This document shows positions 28,516 through 37,193 of a stretch of DNA of 64,000 nucleotides, one piece after another. The notes under the pieces are model-generated. The model searched no databases and was not told where the DNA came from. It worked only from the letters and a program-made list of their open reading frames with translations. The translations under genes and the position numbers were made by a program. The stretch comes from Pseudomonas sp. SST3 (GTDB lineage Bacteria > Pseudomonadota > Gammaproteobacteria > Pseudomonadales > Pseudomonadaceae): NCBI RefSeq assembly GCF_003325755.1, contig NZ_QORI02000001.1:385947-449946 (forward strand), read 5' to 3'. Within the stretch, counting starts at the first letter, position 1. Every line of letters begins with the position of its first letter.

Positions 28516-29679
28516 ATGCACCTGTCCAGGAAATGTCGCGCCCGGTTGGCTGTCGTCGCCTTCCTGGCGACCTTCAGCCATCTGGTCATGGCCGATGCGG
28601 AATTTACCGACATTGACGCGACGGTAGCGGACGCCGCCCAGACCCTGATGACGCAACAGGCTATTCCGGGTCTGGCCATCGCCATCACGGCGCAGGGCAA
28701 GCAGCGCTTCTACGAATACGGGGTCGCCTCGAAAGCGACGCAGCAGCCCGTTACGCGCGACACCCTGTTCGAGATCGGCTCGGTCAGCAAAACCCTTACC
28801 GCCACTCTGGTGGCTTATGCCGGCGCCCAGGGAAAGCTCTCGCTGACCGACAGCCCCAGTCGCCATCTGCCCGCTCTTGAAGGCAGCGAACTGGATCAGA
28901 TCTCCCTTATCGATCTCGCCACGCATAGCGTCAGCGGCTTTCCCTTACAGCTGCCCGATGAAGTTCGTAACGAGCAGCAGCTGACCGATTACTTCAGAGC
29001 CTGGCGACCCCAGTACCCACCGCACACCCGCCGTACCTACGCCAACCCCAGCATGGGTCTGCTTGGAATGGTCGCTGCGAAGAGCCTGGGGCTTCCCTAC
29101 GCCGATGCCTTGCAGACGCAGCTGCTGCCGAAGCTCGGCATGCGCAACACCTTCATCGACGTGCCTTCAAGCGAGATGGCCCGCTATGCACAGGGCTACA
29201 ATAAAAACGGCGACCCGGTCAGGCTGAACCCCGCACTACTGGCGGACGAAGCCTACGGCGTGAAAACCACCAGCCAGGATCTGCTTCGCTTTATCGAGAC
29301 GCAGCTCAGCATCGCCGAGACGGATGATTCGGTCAGGCAGGCCATGGCCGCGACCCGAACCGGCTACTACCGGGTGGGCGCCATGACACAGGCGCTGGTG
29401 TGGGAGCAGTACGACTATCCGGTAGCGCTGGGAGATCTGCTGGCCGGCAACAGCAGCAGGATGGTGCTCGAAAGCCAGCCCGCGCAGCCGATCTCCCCGC
29501 CTCTGCAACCGCAGGCCGATATCTGGATCAACAAAACCGGCTCCACCAACGGCTTCGGTGCCTATGTGGCCTTCATACCGGCCAAGCAGCTGGGAATCGT
29601 CATTCTGGCTAACCGGTACTACCCCAACGAGGCGCGGGTGAAGCTCGCTTATCGCATCCTGAAGCAGTTTGACGAATAA
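28516..29679 (+). CDS. ampC: Class C (AmpC-type) beta-lactamase
   Basis: A 387-residue serine beta-lactamase. The signal peptide runs to about residue 26 (LVMA-DAEF), placing the enzyme in the periplasm. Active-site motifs are all intact: S89-V-S-K92 (nucleophile motif SxxK), Y175-A-N177 and K340-T-G342. HSVSGFPLQLP and the KTGSTNGFGAYVAFIP tail are typical of class C enzymes, which hydrolyse penicillins and cephalosporins. There is no ampR-type LysR gene divergent from it (the nearby LysR gene is mdcR), so induction, if any, is not by the usual adjacent regulator. It is probably the intrinsic enzyme of this lineage. Confidence 0.9.
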   Translation: MHLSRKCRARLAVVAFLATFSHLVMADAEFTDIDATVADAAQTLMTQQAIPGLAIAITAQGKQRFYEYGVASKATQQPVTRDTLFEIGSVSKTLTATLVAYAGAQGKLSLTDSPSRHLPALEGSELDQISLIDLATHSVSGFPLQLPDEVRNEQQLTDYFRAWRPQYPPHTRRTYANPSMGLLGMVAAKSLGLPYADALQTQLLPKLGMRNTFIDVPSSEMARYAQGYNKNGDPVRLNPALLADEAYGVKTTSQDLLRFIETQLSIAETDDSVRQAMAATRTGYYRVGAMTQALVWEQYDYPVALGDLLAGNSSRMVLESQPAQPISPPLQPQADIWINKTGSTNGFGAYVAFIPAKQLGIVILANRYYPNEARVKLAYRILKQFDE

Positions 29680-29794
29680 CCAGATGGCTGGCGGGCCTTA
29701 GGGACCGCAGGCCGTCGACACGCGGGTGGTGGGCTGAAGTGGAGCGCCGCCTGCCCCGCCCTATACCCTTACTAAATGGCTATCGCACCAGCTC

Positions 29795-29817
29795 GTAGGG
29801 TGGGCTTCAGCCCACCG
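29795..29817. repeat. Second copy of palindromic GGGTGGGCTTCAGCCCACC repeat
   Basis: GTAGGGTGGGCTTCAGCCCACC is the same palindrome as at 12621-12639, again between genes, here after the beta-lactamase gene. Confidence 0.6.
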
Positions 29818-29905
29818 GGCTGCGATCTGTCGCGACATGGACATCGGGCTCTGCTCTGATCAACGAGGCAGAGCGAGCGCGGCGCAACCATCAACCAAGC
29901 CCGAG

Positions 29906-30226
29906 CTACCCGTCTGCCTCCACTCCATGGGTGGCATCCGATGAGGCGGTCCGTTCAGCTGGCCCGGGCTCCGGTTGCGAAGACTGGCAGTCTTCCGTGC
30001 GAATACCCAAGGCCATCAGCAGCGTCTCGGTTACTTCCATGAATGAATATCCGTCGGCCCATATCTGCGTTTTACCGTTCAGCCTGTTATCCATTTCTTC
30101 CATATCCTGAGCTGGAGCGTCCGCCCAGCTGTCGTTCGGGTTGTCGTAGGCCTTGCCGAGTGGCAACACATAACCACAGCACCGAACGTGCCATCGTTCT
30201 TTCGAATAATTTCCGTTGTTTTTCAA
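29906..30226 (-). CDS. Hypothetical small acidic protein
   Basis: An open frame of up to 106 codons with GC-rich third positions and an amino-acid composition that looks natural (EEMDNRLNGKTQIWADGYSFMEVTETLL), but the first codon is TTG, no clear ribosome binding site is present, and I recognise no family. An internal ATG at about 30103 would give a short protein of 65 residues. It could equally be a chance frame in the 750-base region between ampC and mdcR, or a gene fragment. Confidence 0.3.
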   Translation of the reverse strand: MKNNGNYSKERWHVRCCGYVLPLGKAYDNPNDSWADAPAQDMEEMDNRLNGKTQIWADGYSFMEVTETLLMALGIRTEDCQSSQPEPGPAERTASSDATHGVEADG

Positions 30227-30260
30227 TCACTTACACATACTCGATATATGCACTTCATGC

Positions 30261-30287
30261 AACATGCATGGCGAGCGCTTGCATGTT
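30261..30287. promoter_or_regulatory. Inverted repeat upstream of mdcR
   Basis: AACATGCA (30261-30268) and TGCATGTT (30280-30287) are perfect inverted arms around an 11-base spacer, about 150 bases before the mdcR start. It could be a regulator site. No function can be assigned from sequence alone. Confidence 0.35.
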
Positions 30288-30433
30288 CATGCGATGTGCA
30301 CGCCAAGCGCTTTCGGCCAGGCTCGACGAATCGCGTCGCCGACTAGCGCATCACGCGAACAGCGCAACCGATTCCCGAGCCCGAAGCCGCTTTGCCTTAG
30401 GCATAATCGACTCCCTTGTCCGAGCCCTCGCCC

Positions 30434-31354
30434 ATGCAAATCGACGAAGAACTCACCCTGAAAAAGCTGGAGGTCTTTCTAGCTTTCATGCGCAGCGGAA
30501 ACCTGAGCAAGGCAGCCGCCGACCTGAACACCAGTAATGTCAGCGTGCACCGCGCGATCCATTCACTGGAAAGTGCGCTGCGCTGCCCGCTGTTCAAGCA
30601 TGAGGGGCGCAATCTGATTCCGCTGGAAAGCGCTTATGTGCTGGAAGAAAAGGCGCAGAAGCTGGTGCAGGACGTGCTCGAGACGGTGCGGCAGACCCGC
30701 GAGGCGGCGGGGTTCTCAGCCGAGCGGTTCAAACTCGGGGCGCTCTATTCGCTGACGGTTAAAACCGTCCCGCAGTTGATCATGGGCCTGAAGCTGCGCC
30801 GCAGCGAACTCAACATAGACCTCATCCTCGGCTCCAATATCGACCTCTTCTACAAGCTGAAAAACATGGAGCTGGATGCCATCCTTGTGTCACTGAACGA
30901 GAGCGTCAGCAATGACCAAGACTGTGCGCAGCTGCCGCTGTTCGCCGATGACATCTTTCTCGCTGCACCGGCCGATTCGCCGTTCGCGCAACAGGCGGAA
31001 GTCGACCTGAGCGAGCTTCGCGACGCCACTTTCATTACTCTGACGCAAGGCTTCGCGACGCACCAGGACGGTAATCGGGTGTTCCAGCAGGCCGGCTTCG
31101 AGCCCAAGGTCGCGATGCAGGTAAATGACATCTTCACCTTGCTGAGCATGGTCAATTCAGGCGTGGGGTATGCGTTGCTGCCGGGACGGGTGGGGATGGT
31201 CTACGAGTCGCGGGTCAAACTGGTCCCGCTGCAGGCGCGTTACCACCTGCAGCAGCATATCGGGGTGGTGTTTCTGAAGGCCAAGGAGCGCGATCCCAAC
31301 CTGCTCGCGCTCCTCGCCGAATGCCGCATGTACAGCCTCAAGAATCCAAGCTGA
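30434..31354 (+). CDS. mdcR: LysR-type regulator of malonate utilisation
   Basis: A 306-residue LysR protein: winged helix-turn-helix at residues 8-66 (FMRSGNLSKAAADLNTSNVSVHRAI) and periplasmic-binding-protein-like effector domain from about 90. It converges on madM at the end of the malonate cluster, where mdcR is normally found, and the sequence fits that group. Its predicted role is malonate-responsive activation of mdc and mad genes. ATG 30434 is preferred to the TTG at 30416. The effector is inferred from context. Confidence 0.85.
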   Translation: MQIDEELTLKKLEVFLAFMRSGNLSKAAADLNTSNVSVHRAIHSLESALRCPLFKHEGRNLIPLESAYVLEEKAQKLVQDVLETVRQTREAAGFSAERFKLGALYSLTVKTVPQLIMGLKLRRSELNIDLILGSNIDLFYKLKNMELDAILVSLNESVSNDQDCAQLPLFADDIFLAAPADSPFAQQAEVDLSELRDATFITLTQGFATHQDGNRVFQQAGFEPKVAMQVNDIFTLLSMVNSGVGYALLPGRVGMVYESRVKLVPLQARYHLQQHIGVVFLKAKERDPNLLALLAECRMYSLKNPS

Positions 31355-31402
31355 AACGCGGGAGGACGGAAAACGGCAACGCCTTTTCCACCTCCATGGC
31401 TG

Positions 31403-32167
31403 TCAACCCAGCAGCCCGCGCATGATGAAGAACAGCAGTGACGGGCCGAGCAGACAGCCCAGCGCGGTATAAAACGCAGCCGTCAGGCAGCCGTAAGGCA
31501 CCAGCTTGGCATCGGTCGCCGCCAAGCCGCCGGCCACACCGCTGGAAGTACCTATCAGCCCGCCGAAGATCACCGCCGCGCGCGGATTGTTCAAACCGAT
31601 CATCGGAGCGAAGAACGGCGTCGCGATCATCACCAGGATCGCCTTGACCAGACCGGCCGCGATGGACAGCGCCATGACTTCGGAACTGGCACCGATCGCC
31701 GCGCCTGTCACCGGACCAACAATGTAGGTCACCGCGCCGGTGCCGATGGTGGTCAGGCTGACCGCATCGGTATAGCCGAAGGCCATGGCCACCGAGACGC
31801 CCGCAATAAACGACGAGAACACGCCGACGAACAGGGCCAGCACACCGACCATCCCAGCGCGCTTGAGCTCTTCGATGCTGACGCCGAAACCGGTGGCGAC
31901 GATGGCGAAGTCTCTGAGCATGGAGCCACCGAGCAAACCGATGCCGGAGAACAGGGCAATGTCGACCAGACCCTTCTGCCCGCCGGTCACCACACCGCCG
32001 ATATAAGACAGCAACAAGCCGATCAGGATGGCCACCGCCGAACCGTGCAGACGACCCTTGGTGAGCTTGTCGGACAGCCAGTAGGAGAACCACATGGTGG
32101 CGCCGATGATGGCGAAGCCGCTGATCAGACCGTAGCCGGAGACAACCTTGAGTAGAGATTCGTACAT
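31403..32167 (-). CDS. madM: Malonate transporter subunit MadM
   Basis: A 254-residue, strongly hydrophobic protein with about eight membrane segments and glycine-rich loops (FGGLIGTSSGVAGGLAATDAKL). MadM works with the small subunit MadL as a sodium-linked malonate importer in the inner membrane. The gene starts three bases after madL and is last in the minus-strand malonate operon. The order madL-madM at the end of mdc is standard in pseudomonads. Confidence 0.92.
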   Translation of the reverse strand: MYESLLKVVSGYGLISGFAIIGATMWFSYWLSDKLTKGRLHGSAVAILIGLLLSYIGGVVTGGQKGLVDIALFSGIGLLGGSMLRDFAIVATGFGVSIEELKRAGMVGVLALFVGVFSSFIAGVSVAMAFGYTDAVSLTTIGTGAVTYIVGPVTGAAIGASSEVMALSIAAGLVKAILVMIATPFFAPMIGLNNPRAAVIFGGLIGTSSGVAGGLAATDAKLVPYGCLTAAFYTALGCLLGPSLLFFIMRGLLG

Positions 32168-32170
32168 GGC

Positions 32171-32569
32171 TCAGCCCTCGGTAGTCAGTGGTTTGGCTTC
32201 ATCGGCTTCAAGCTTTTTTCGGCCGATCCGATCGAGCACTGGTACCAGGGCAAAGGCGATGGCGACCGCGGCGATGCCGGCGAGGATGGCCATCGGGCCG
32301 CCGCTCAGCGCGCCATAGACGTTCTGCTGCGCCGCCATGGCGACCACGATTGGGATATACACGGCACTCCAGAATTTGATGCCCTGCTCCGAATCCATCG
32401 TGAACAGGCCACGCGTCTTGAGATAGCTGCCAAGCAGGATCAGCAGCACCATGGCGATGCCGACGCCGCCGACGTTGGCTGGGACGCCGATGAGTTTGCC
32501 GAGCAATTCACCGACGAAGATGCCCGTCAGGGTGCACAAGGCCAGGAAGGCCACACCGAAAATAATCAT
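32171..32569 (-). CDS. madL: Malonate transporter subunit MadL
   Basis: A 132-residue membrane protein with four hydrophobic segments (start MIIFGVAFLALCTLTGIFVG). It is the small partner of MadM. AAGGA lies seven bases upstream of the ATG. A 126-base gap separates it from mdcH, leaving room for a secondary promoter for the two transport genes. Confidence 0.92.
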   Translation of the reverse strand: MIIFGVAFLALCTLTGIFVGELLGKLIGVPANVGGVGIAMVLLILLGSYLKTRGLFTMDSEQGIKFWSAVYIPIVVAMAAQQNVYGALSGGPMAILAGIAAVAIAFALVPVLDRIGRKKLEADEAKPLTTEG

Positions 32570-32695
32570 TGTTATTGTCCTTTTGGGTTGCGCTCAGGCC
32601 CGGCGGTGCCGGCTCCAACGCGCATGTGTTGTCGAGGTCGTTGTTTTTATCCATCGAACAGTGGCGAGTACGGCTCGCTCTGATTTGCACGCGAT

Positions 32696-33631
32696 TTATC
32701 GGCTCTGGCTGCCCTCCTGACGCAGCAAGGCGTCCAGTGTGTCCAACCGGGCGCCCTCAAAGGCGATCAGCGTACCTTGTTCAAAAACCCGCCGCGCCAG
32801 CCCTGTCAGTACCGAGCCGGGGGGCATTTCGATATGCAAGCGCACGCCGCGCTCGTAGGCGGTGCGCAGGGTGCCGTGCCAGTCGACGACGCGACACATG
32901 TTGAAGGCGAGGTCGTCACGCAGCCGCTCAGGATCAGCGATGGGTCGGGCTGTGGTGCTGCTCAGATAGCGAATGCGAGGCGCGCGAAGCGGAATACTGG
33001 CGAAGGCTTCGGCTAGTTGGGCCGCGGGTGTTTGCAACAAGGCGTTGTGGGACGGCACGCTCACCGCGAGGCGCTTGGCGCACGACGCGCCCAATGCCTT
33101 CGCTCGTTGGGCGACAGCTGCCATGGCAGCGTCCGCGCCGGCGACAACGATCTGGTTGTCGGCATTGATATTTGCAAGATGCACCGGTGTGATTTCGTCA
33201 TGCACCTCGGCCAACAGCCGCTCGACCGAGCCCAGATCCAATCCGATCACGGCAGTCATGCCGAAGCCTTCGGGGTAGGCGTTCTGCATCAGTTCGCCGC
33301 GCAGCGCGACCAGCCGGACGGCGTCGCGGTAGTCGAGCGAACCGGCAACCACGGCCGCGGCGTAGGCGCCGATGGACAGTCCTGCCACGTAGTCCGGCGA
33401 CTCCCCTCCTCGCATCAACAATCGGGCACCGGCGACGCCTGCAATCAACAGGCAGAGCTGTACCGCGCGAGTCGACATCAGCGCCGCTTCGCTATCCAGC
33501 GCCAACGCATCCTCGTCCAGTACCTGTCCTGCCTGTTGCAAGCAGTCGAGCACCTCGGGCTCTTGCGGCAGGCGATGCAGCATGCCGGGCTTCTGCGCAC
33601 CCTGACCGGGAAACGCGAACAGGCTGCTCAT
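32696..33631 (-). CDS. mdcH: Malonate decarboxylase subunit epsilon (malonyl-CoA:ACP acyltransferase)
   Basis: A 311-residue acyltransferase-fold protein with N-terminal AFPGQGAQ and nucleophile Ser86 in GLSIGAY. MdcH charges the MdcC carrier protein by transferring malonyl/acetyl groups during activation of malonate decarboxylase. Its ATG overlaps the mdcG stop by four bases. C-terminal PPGSVLTGLARRVF is typical of the family. Confidence 0.93.
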   Translation of the reverse strand: MSSLFAFPGQGAQKPGMLHRLPQEPEVLDCLQQAGQVLDEDALALDSEAALMSTRAVQLCLLIAGVAGARLLMRGGESPDYVAGLSIGAYAAAVVAGSLDYRDAVRLVALRGELMQNAYPEGFGMTAVIGLDLGSVERLLAEVHDEITPVHLANINADNQIVVAGADAAMAAVAQRAKALGASCAKRLAVSVPSHNALLQTPAAQLAEAFASIPLRAPRIRYLSSTTARPIADPERLRDDLAFNMCRVVDWHGTLRTAYERGVRLHIEMPPGSVLTGLARRVFEQGTLIAFEGARLDTLDALLRQEGSQSR

Positions 33632-34260
33632 GCCGCCAGCTCTGCCTGATCCAGGGGATTACCCCAAGGATTACCGACCAGCCGCGCACCACTGGAACAT
33701 TTCAGCAGTACGCGGCTCGCATCGCCTGCCCATTCGCGCAGCGCGACGGCGCCGGACGGCGTTTCCAGCTGCATGTCGACCCGGCACTGCCTGCCGTCTA
33801 GCAATTGTTGCAGCGCCCGCGCTTCGCGACGCGGGAGTGCGGTCGGGCTGCGCAGCAGCAGATCGAGATCGCTATTGGCATGGGCGACCGCTAGCCCGGT
33901 GGCGAGTTGATAGGCCACCGAACCGGTCACGCCCCAGCTGCGCCCCAGGTCATCGAGAATGGGCTTGATCGCCGCCAGCGCCTTTAAAGCCGGAAGCTCG
34001 CTGGGCGGCAGCGCCTCGATCAAGTGCTCGGGGCTCACGCAACGCAGCACGCTACTCACGTCCATGATCGAGGCGTAGCGCTGATCGCGGCTGGCGCCAC
34101 GCACGCCCACCGCGACCTGACCGCTCATCACCACGGCCCGACGAACCACCACCGGTTGGCCGGCGGTGAGCACTTGTCGCGTCCACTCCGGTGCATCAGC
34201 GGGGAGCTGCGCTGGGGTCATGCCCCAGAGCAGGTCATGGGGGCGTGGAGTCTCGTGCAT
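33628..34260 (-). CDS. mdcG: Malonate decarboxylase holo-ACP synthase (phosphoribosyl-dephospho-CoA transferase)
   Basis: A 210-residue nucleotidyltransferase-like enzyme. The HANSDLDLLLRSP segment carries the paired acidic residues expected for metal binding. MdcG attaches the 2'-(5''-phosphoribosyl)-3'-dephospho-CoA prosthetic group made by MdcB to MdcC. The start MHETPRPHDLLW is typical, and the gene overlaps mdcH by four bases. Confidence 0.93.
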   Translation of the reverse strand: MHETPRPHDLLWGMTPAQLPADAPEWTRQVLTAGQPVVVRRAVVMSGQVAVGVRGASRDQRYASIMDVSSVLRCVSPEHLIEALPPSELPALKALAAIKPILDDLGRSWGVTGSVAYQLATGLAVAHANSDLDLLLRSPTALPRREARALQQLLDGRQCRVDMQLETPSGAVALREWAGDASRVLLKCSSGARLVGNPWGNPLDQAELAA

Positions 34261-34330
34261 CTACAGCCTCCTCATGGGCAGGTCGTTGATGGCCCGCGCG
34301 GGTTTGGTTGCCGGGCCGCCAGTGGCGGCG

Positions 34331-34356
34331 GTTCGCGACCAAGGTCGCTCCTACGA
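34331..34356. repeat. REP-like element between mdcE and mdcG
   Basis: TTCGCGACCAAGGTCGCTCC followed by TACGA reads on the minus strand as GTAGGAGCGACCTTGGTCGC, the form of a widespread Pseudomonas REP sequence with an internal GCGACC / GGTCGC hairpin. It lies in the 117-base gap inside the mdc operon, where it may stabilise or attenuate the transcript. Confidence 0.65.
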
Positions 34357-34377
34357 TGGCTTGCCGTACGCTTTTGC

Positions 34378-35163
34378 TCACCACTGTGTGCGCAGCATCT
34401 CGCGGACTCGTGACGACGCCTCGCGATTCGGCGCGCCGAGGCGGCCGCGCAGATCGGTGCTGCTGCCGATATCCTCGACCGCCTTTCTCAGGCAATCGCG
34501 AACTCGTTGCAGGTCGTCCGCCGCGGGCTGTTCGATGTTCGCCACCGACAGGGTTCCCCAGAGCAGGCCGAGGGTGGCGTAGTTGTCGATGTCGTAAGCC
34601 ATTGGCGGCACGGACTCGGCCAGGGCTTCGAGCTCCTCGACGCTGCGCAGGGTGATGCGGGCGGCGGCGGCCTTACCCATGGCGTGCACCATCACACCCG
34701 GATCGCGCAGGGCGATGATCCGCTGGGCCTGGTAGCCGTGAGCGAGAAAGGCGCCGGACATGGCCTTGCCCACCAGCAGCGCGATCACCGGATGCCCGGC
34801 CAGCCGCGCACGGGCATAGCTGTCCACCGCGCCGGCCAGCGCCTGGTGAATCCCTAAGGCTTCTTCGCGGCGGCCGTAGGCCTGACTCGGCACGTCGACC
34901 ACGGCGACCAACACGCGCTTGTCGCCGTGGTCGCGGTCGGCTTCGATGACTTCATCGACGGCCTTGCCCAGACCCCAGCCTTCGAGCAGGCCGACTTCGC
35001 CATTGCGCGCGCGCGGGAAGGGATTCTCGGCGTCCGGCACCACGGCGATATAGCGGGCGGCGCGCTCACCGAGCGTGCCGTCGACCACCTTCACCGAGGC
35101 CGGATAGCCCGCCAGTGCCTGGCCACCGGCCAGGGCTTGCAACCAGTTCAGTCCACGGCTCAT
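34378..35163 (-). CDS. mdcE: Malonate decarboxylase subunit gamma
   Basis: A 261-residue carboxyltransferase-like (crotonase-fold) subunit with VPDAENPFPRARNGEVGLLEG and VGKAMSGAFLAHG blocks. MdcD and MdcE together decarboxylate malonyl-S-ACP to acetyl-S-ACP. The start overlaps the mdcD stop by four bases. Confidence 0.93.
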   Translation of the reverse strand: MSRGLNWLQALAGGQALAGYPASVKVVDGTLGERAARYIAVVPDAENPFPRARNGEVGLLEGWGLGKAVDEVIEADRDHGDKRVLVAVVDVPSQAYGRREEALGIHQALAGAVDSYARARLAGHPVIALLVGKAMSGAFLAHGYQAQRIIALRDPGVMVHAMGKAAAARITLRSVEELEALAESVPPMAYDIDNYATLGLLWGTLSVANIEQPAADDLQRVRDCLRKAVEDIGSSTDLRGRLGAPNREASSRVREMLRTQW

Positions 35164-36026
35164 TGAGCATCTCCTTCATAGAGGGCACGCACGGCGGCGG
35201 CATCAAGCTGCGTGCGGGTGTCGACATCGGCCAAGCGTTGCAGAAACCAGGCATAGCGGCGGCTGCGCGGCTGCAGCGGCTTGCCGAGGGCGAACAGTTC
35301 GTGCAGTTGCGCGCGGATGGCGTCGGTGTCATCGGCCACGTAGGCATCCACCAGACCCGAGGCGTAGCGTTGCTCGCCACCGGTCAGGCTCCAGATGAAC
35401 GGGCGGTCACGCGAGTCGTATTCGTCCAGCCCGGCTTCCTGTTCGATGACTTGCGGGCCGTTGAGGCCGATGCGCGCCTCGCGGGTGGCGACCAGGTAGC
35501 TGCACAAGCCGGCAGCGATGGACATGCCGCCAAAGCAACCGACTGAGCCTGCGACCACACCGATCACCGGCTGGTATTCACGCAGCTCGACGATGGCCGC
35601 CTGAATTTCGGCGATGGCGGCCAGGCCCAGGTTGGCCTCCTGCAGACGTACACCGCCGGTTTCCAGCAGCAGCACGGCGCGAGTCGGAATGCCATTGCGG
35701 TTGTCTTCGATGGCTAGCTCCAGGGCGCCGGCGATCTTGGCGCCGCCGACTTCGCCCATGCTGCCGCCCTGGAAGGCGCCTTCGATAGCGGCGATCACCG
35801 CCGGCTGGCCGTTGATGGTTCCTTTCGCGACCACCACGCCGTCGTCGGCCTGGGTGACGATGCCCTGCTTCGGCAGCCAGGGCGAGGTGACGCGATCGAA
35901 CGGATCGAGCAATTCGCGGAAGCTGCCCTCATCCAGCAGCGCGCGGGCGCGCTGGCGGGCGCCGAGTTCGACGAAGCTGCGCGACTGAAGTAAACGGGCC
36001 ACGTTGTTAGCAGACGAATCAGTCAT
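35160..36026 (-). CDS. mdcD: Malonate decarboxylase subunit beta
   Basis: A 288-residue carboxyltransferase-like subunit related to acetyl-CoA carboxylase beta chains (SVGCFGGMSIAAGLCSYLV, ARIGLNGPQVIEQEAGLDEYDSRDR). It pairs with MdcE to form the decarboxylase active site. Its ATG lies inside the 3' end of mdcC (eight-base overlap). Confidence 0.94.
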   Translation of the reverse strand: MTDSSANNVARLLQSRSFVELGARQRARALLDEGSFRELLDPFDRVTSPWLPKQGIVTQADDGVVVAKGTINGQPAVIAAIEGAFQGGSMGEVGGAKIAGALELAIEDNRNGIPTRAVLLLETGGVRLQEANLGLAAIAEIQAAIVELREYQPVIGVVAGSVGCFGGMSIAAGLCSYLVATREARIGLNGPQVIEQEAGLDEYDSRDRPFIWSLTGGEQRYASGLVDAYVADDTDAIRAQLHELFALGKPLQPRSRRYAWFLQRLADVDTRTQLDAAAVRALYEGDAQ

Positions 36027-36318
36027 GGCCGACTTCCTCCAGTCCCTGCTCCAGACGCAGACGCACTACGCCGGGGGTGGCCCCAAAATCGTGAATGTCG
36101 ATATTCAAGGCTGGCGGTGTCTGCTCGCGGAACATCCGCTCGAACAGCTGCTGCCAGCGCTGCTCGGCGCCGTTTACCGAGGTGACCACCTGGATCGCCA
36201 GCTTGCCGGCCTGCCCGGGCTCGAGCAGCACTTCAAGATCGCCCGAGCCGACCACTCCGACCAGGGCCTTGCCGCGGGCGGGTTGCCCAGCGGCGAATTC
36301 GAAAGACAGGGTTTCCAT
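36019..36318 (-). CDS. mdcC: Malonate decarboxylase acyl carrier protein (subunit delta)
   Basis: A 99-residue carrier from ATG 36318. The prosthetic-group serine is expected to be Ser25 in VGSGDLEVL. MdcC carries acetyl and malonyl thioesters between MdcA and MdcD/E. The ATG is two bases past the mdcB stop, so translation is probably coupled. Confidence 0.93.
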   Translation of the reverse strand: METLSFEFAAGQPARGKALVGVVGSGDLEVLLEPGQAGKLAIQVVTSVNGAEQRWQQLFERMFREQTPPALNIDIHDFGATPGVVRLRLEQGLEEVGHD

Positions 36319-36320
36319 GA

Positions 36321-37193
36321 TCAATTGCTCCCAATCGAGGCCGGCGCAGCAGGCGTCAGGCGGTCGAGGAAAAGGGTGGCGGCCAAGAGATCGGCGGCGC
36401 CGCCCGGCGAGGCGTTGAGGGCGAGCATGTCGCGATCCAGCTCACGCAGCTGACGGCGACCGGCGAGGCTGGCGGCGCCGCCAGCGTCGAGCACGGCGCG
36501 GGCACCGGCCTGCATGCGGGTCAGTCCCTGGAGCCCGGCACGGTGCAGCACGCAGGTGTCGGTCAGCCCATTCATGATCGCCAGCAGCGCATCGAGCCGG
36601 GCGTTCTGCTCGCCTACCCCGTCGCGCCGGCTGGCCAGCAGTTGTGGCAGGCCCTGCTCGATAACCGCCGGAAAGCCGTGCTGCGCCTGTTCGCGGGCGC
36701 CGAGCACACCGTAGGTGCGACAGACGCGAGCGCCATGGCTATCGGAGTTAGCCGACGCGAGAGGATCGCTCAACCGGGCCAGTGCCGCCGCGGTATCAGC
36801 GATACGTCGAGCATCGGATGTGGTTTCGAGCACCGCCGCCGCAGTGAGCAGCCCTAGCGCCCAAATCGCGCCGCGATGCGTATTCACGCCGCTGGTGACG
36901 CGGAGCATTTCGGCTTCGCCGTCCCGGCCGAGTTGCCCAAGGCTTTCGCGCAATGGCTGGCCGACCTCACCAATTGTTTGCGCCGCTTCAGCCATTGCCT
37001 TGAAGGCCGGCCACAGCGCATTGGCAGAAGCGTGCATCAGGCCCAGGTGCAGGTCGCTGTGGGCACCGCTGCCGCGCCGGTCTACCAGACCCGGCTTGGG
37101 TGATAGGTCGGCTTCATCAATCAGCGCTTGTACCGCCAGGTCCGCCAGCCGCTCGGCAAGCGAGGGCTGTTGTCTCGCAATCAGTGCGCTCAT
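36321..37193 (-). CDS. mdcB: Triphosphoribosyl-dephospho-CoA synthase
   Basis: A 290-residue CitG/MdcB-family enzyme making the prosthetic-group precursor from ATP and dephospho-CoA. The ATP-binding motif region [18 protein letters not shown] is intact near the N-terminus, and [15 protein letters not shown] follows. ATG 37193 overlaps the mdcA stop by one base (TAATG); the longer upstream frame is not conserved. Confidence 0.92.
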   Translation of the reverse strand: MSALIARQQPSLAERLADLAVQALIDEADLSPKPGLVDRRGSGAHSDLHLGLMHASANALWPAFKAMAEAAQTIGEVGQPLRESLGQLGRDGEAEMLRVTSGVNTHRGAIWALGLLTAAAVLETTSDARRIADTAAALARLSDPLASANSDSHGARVCRTYGVLGAREQAQHGFPAVIEQGLPQLLASRRDGVGEQNARLDALLAIMNGLTDTCVLHRAGLQGLTRMQAGARAVLDAGGAASLAGRRQLRELDRDMLALNASPGGAADLLAATLFLDRLTPAAPASIGSN

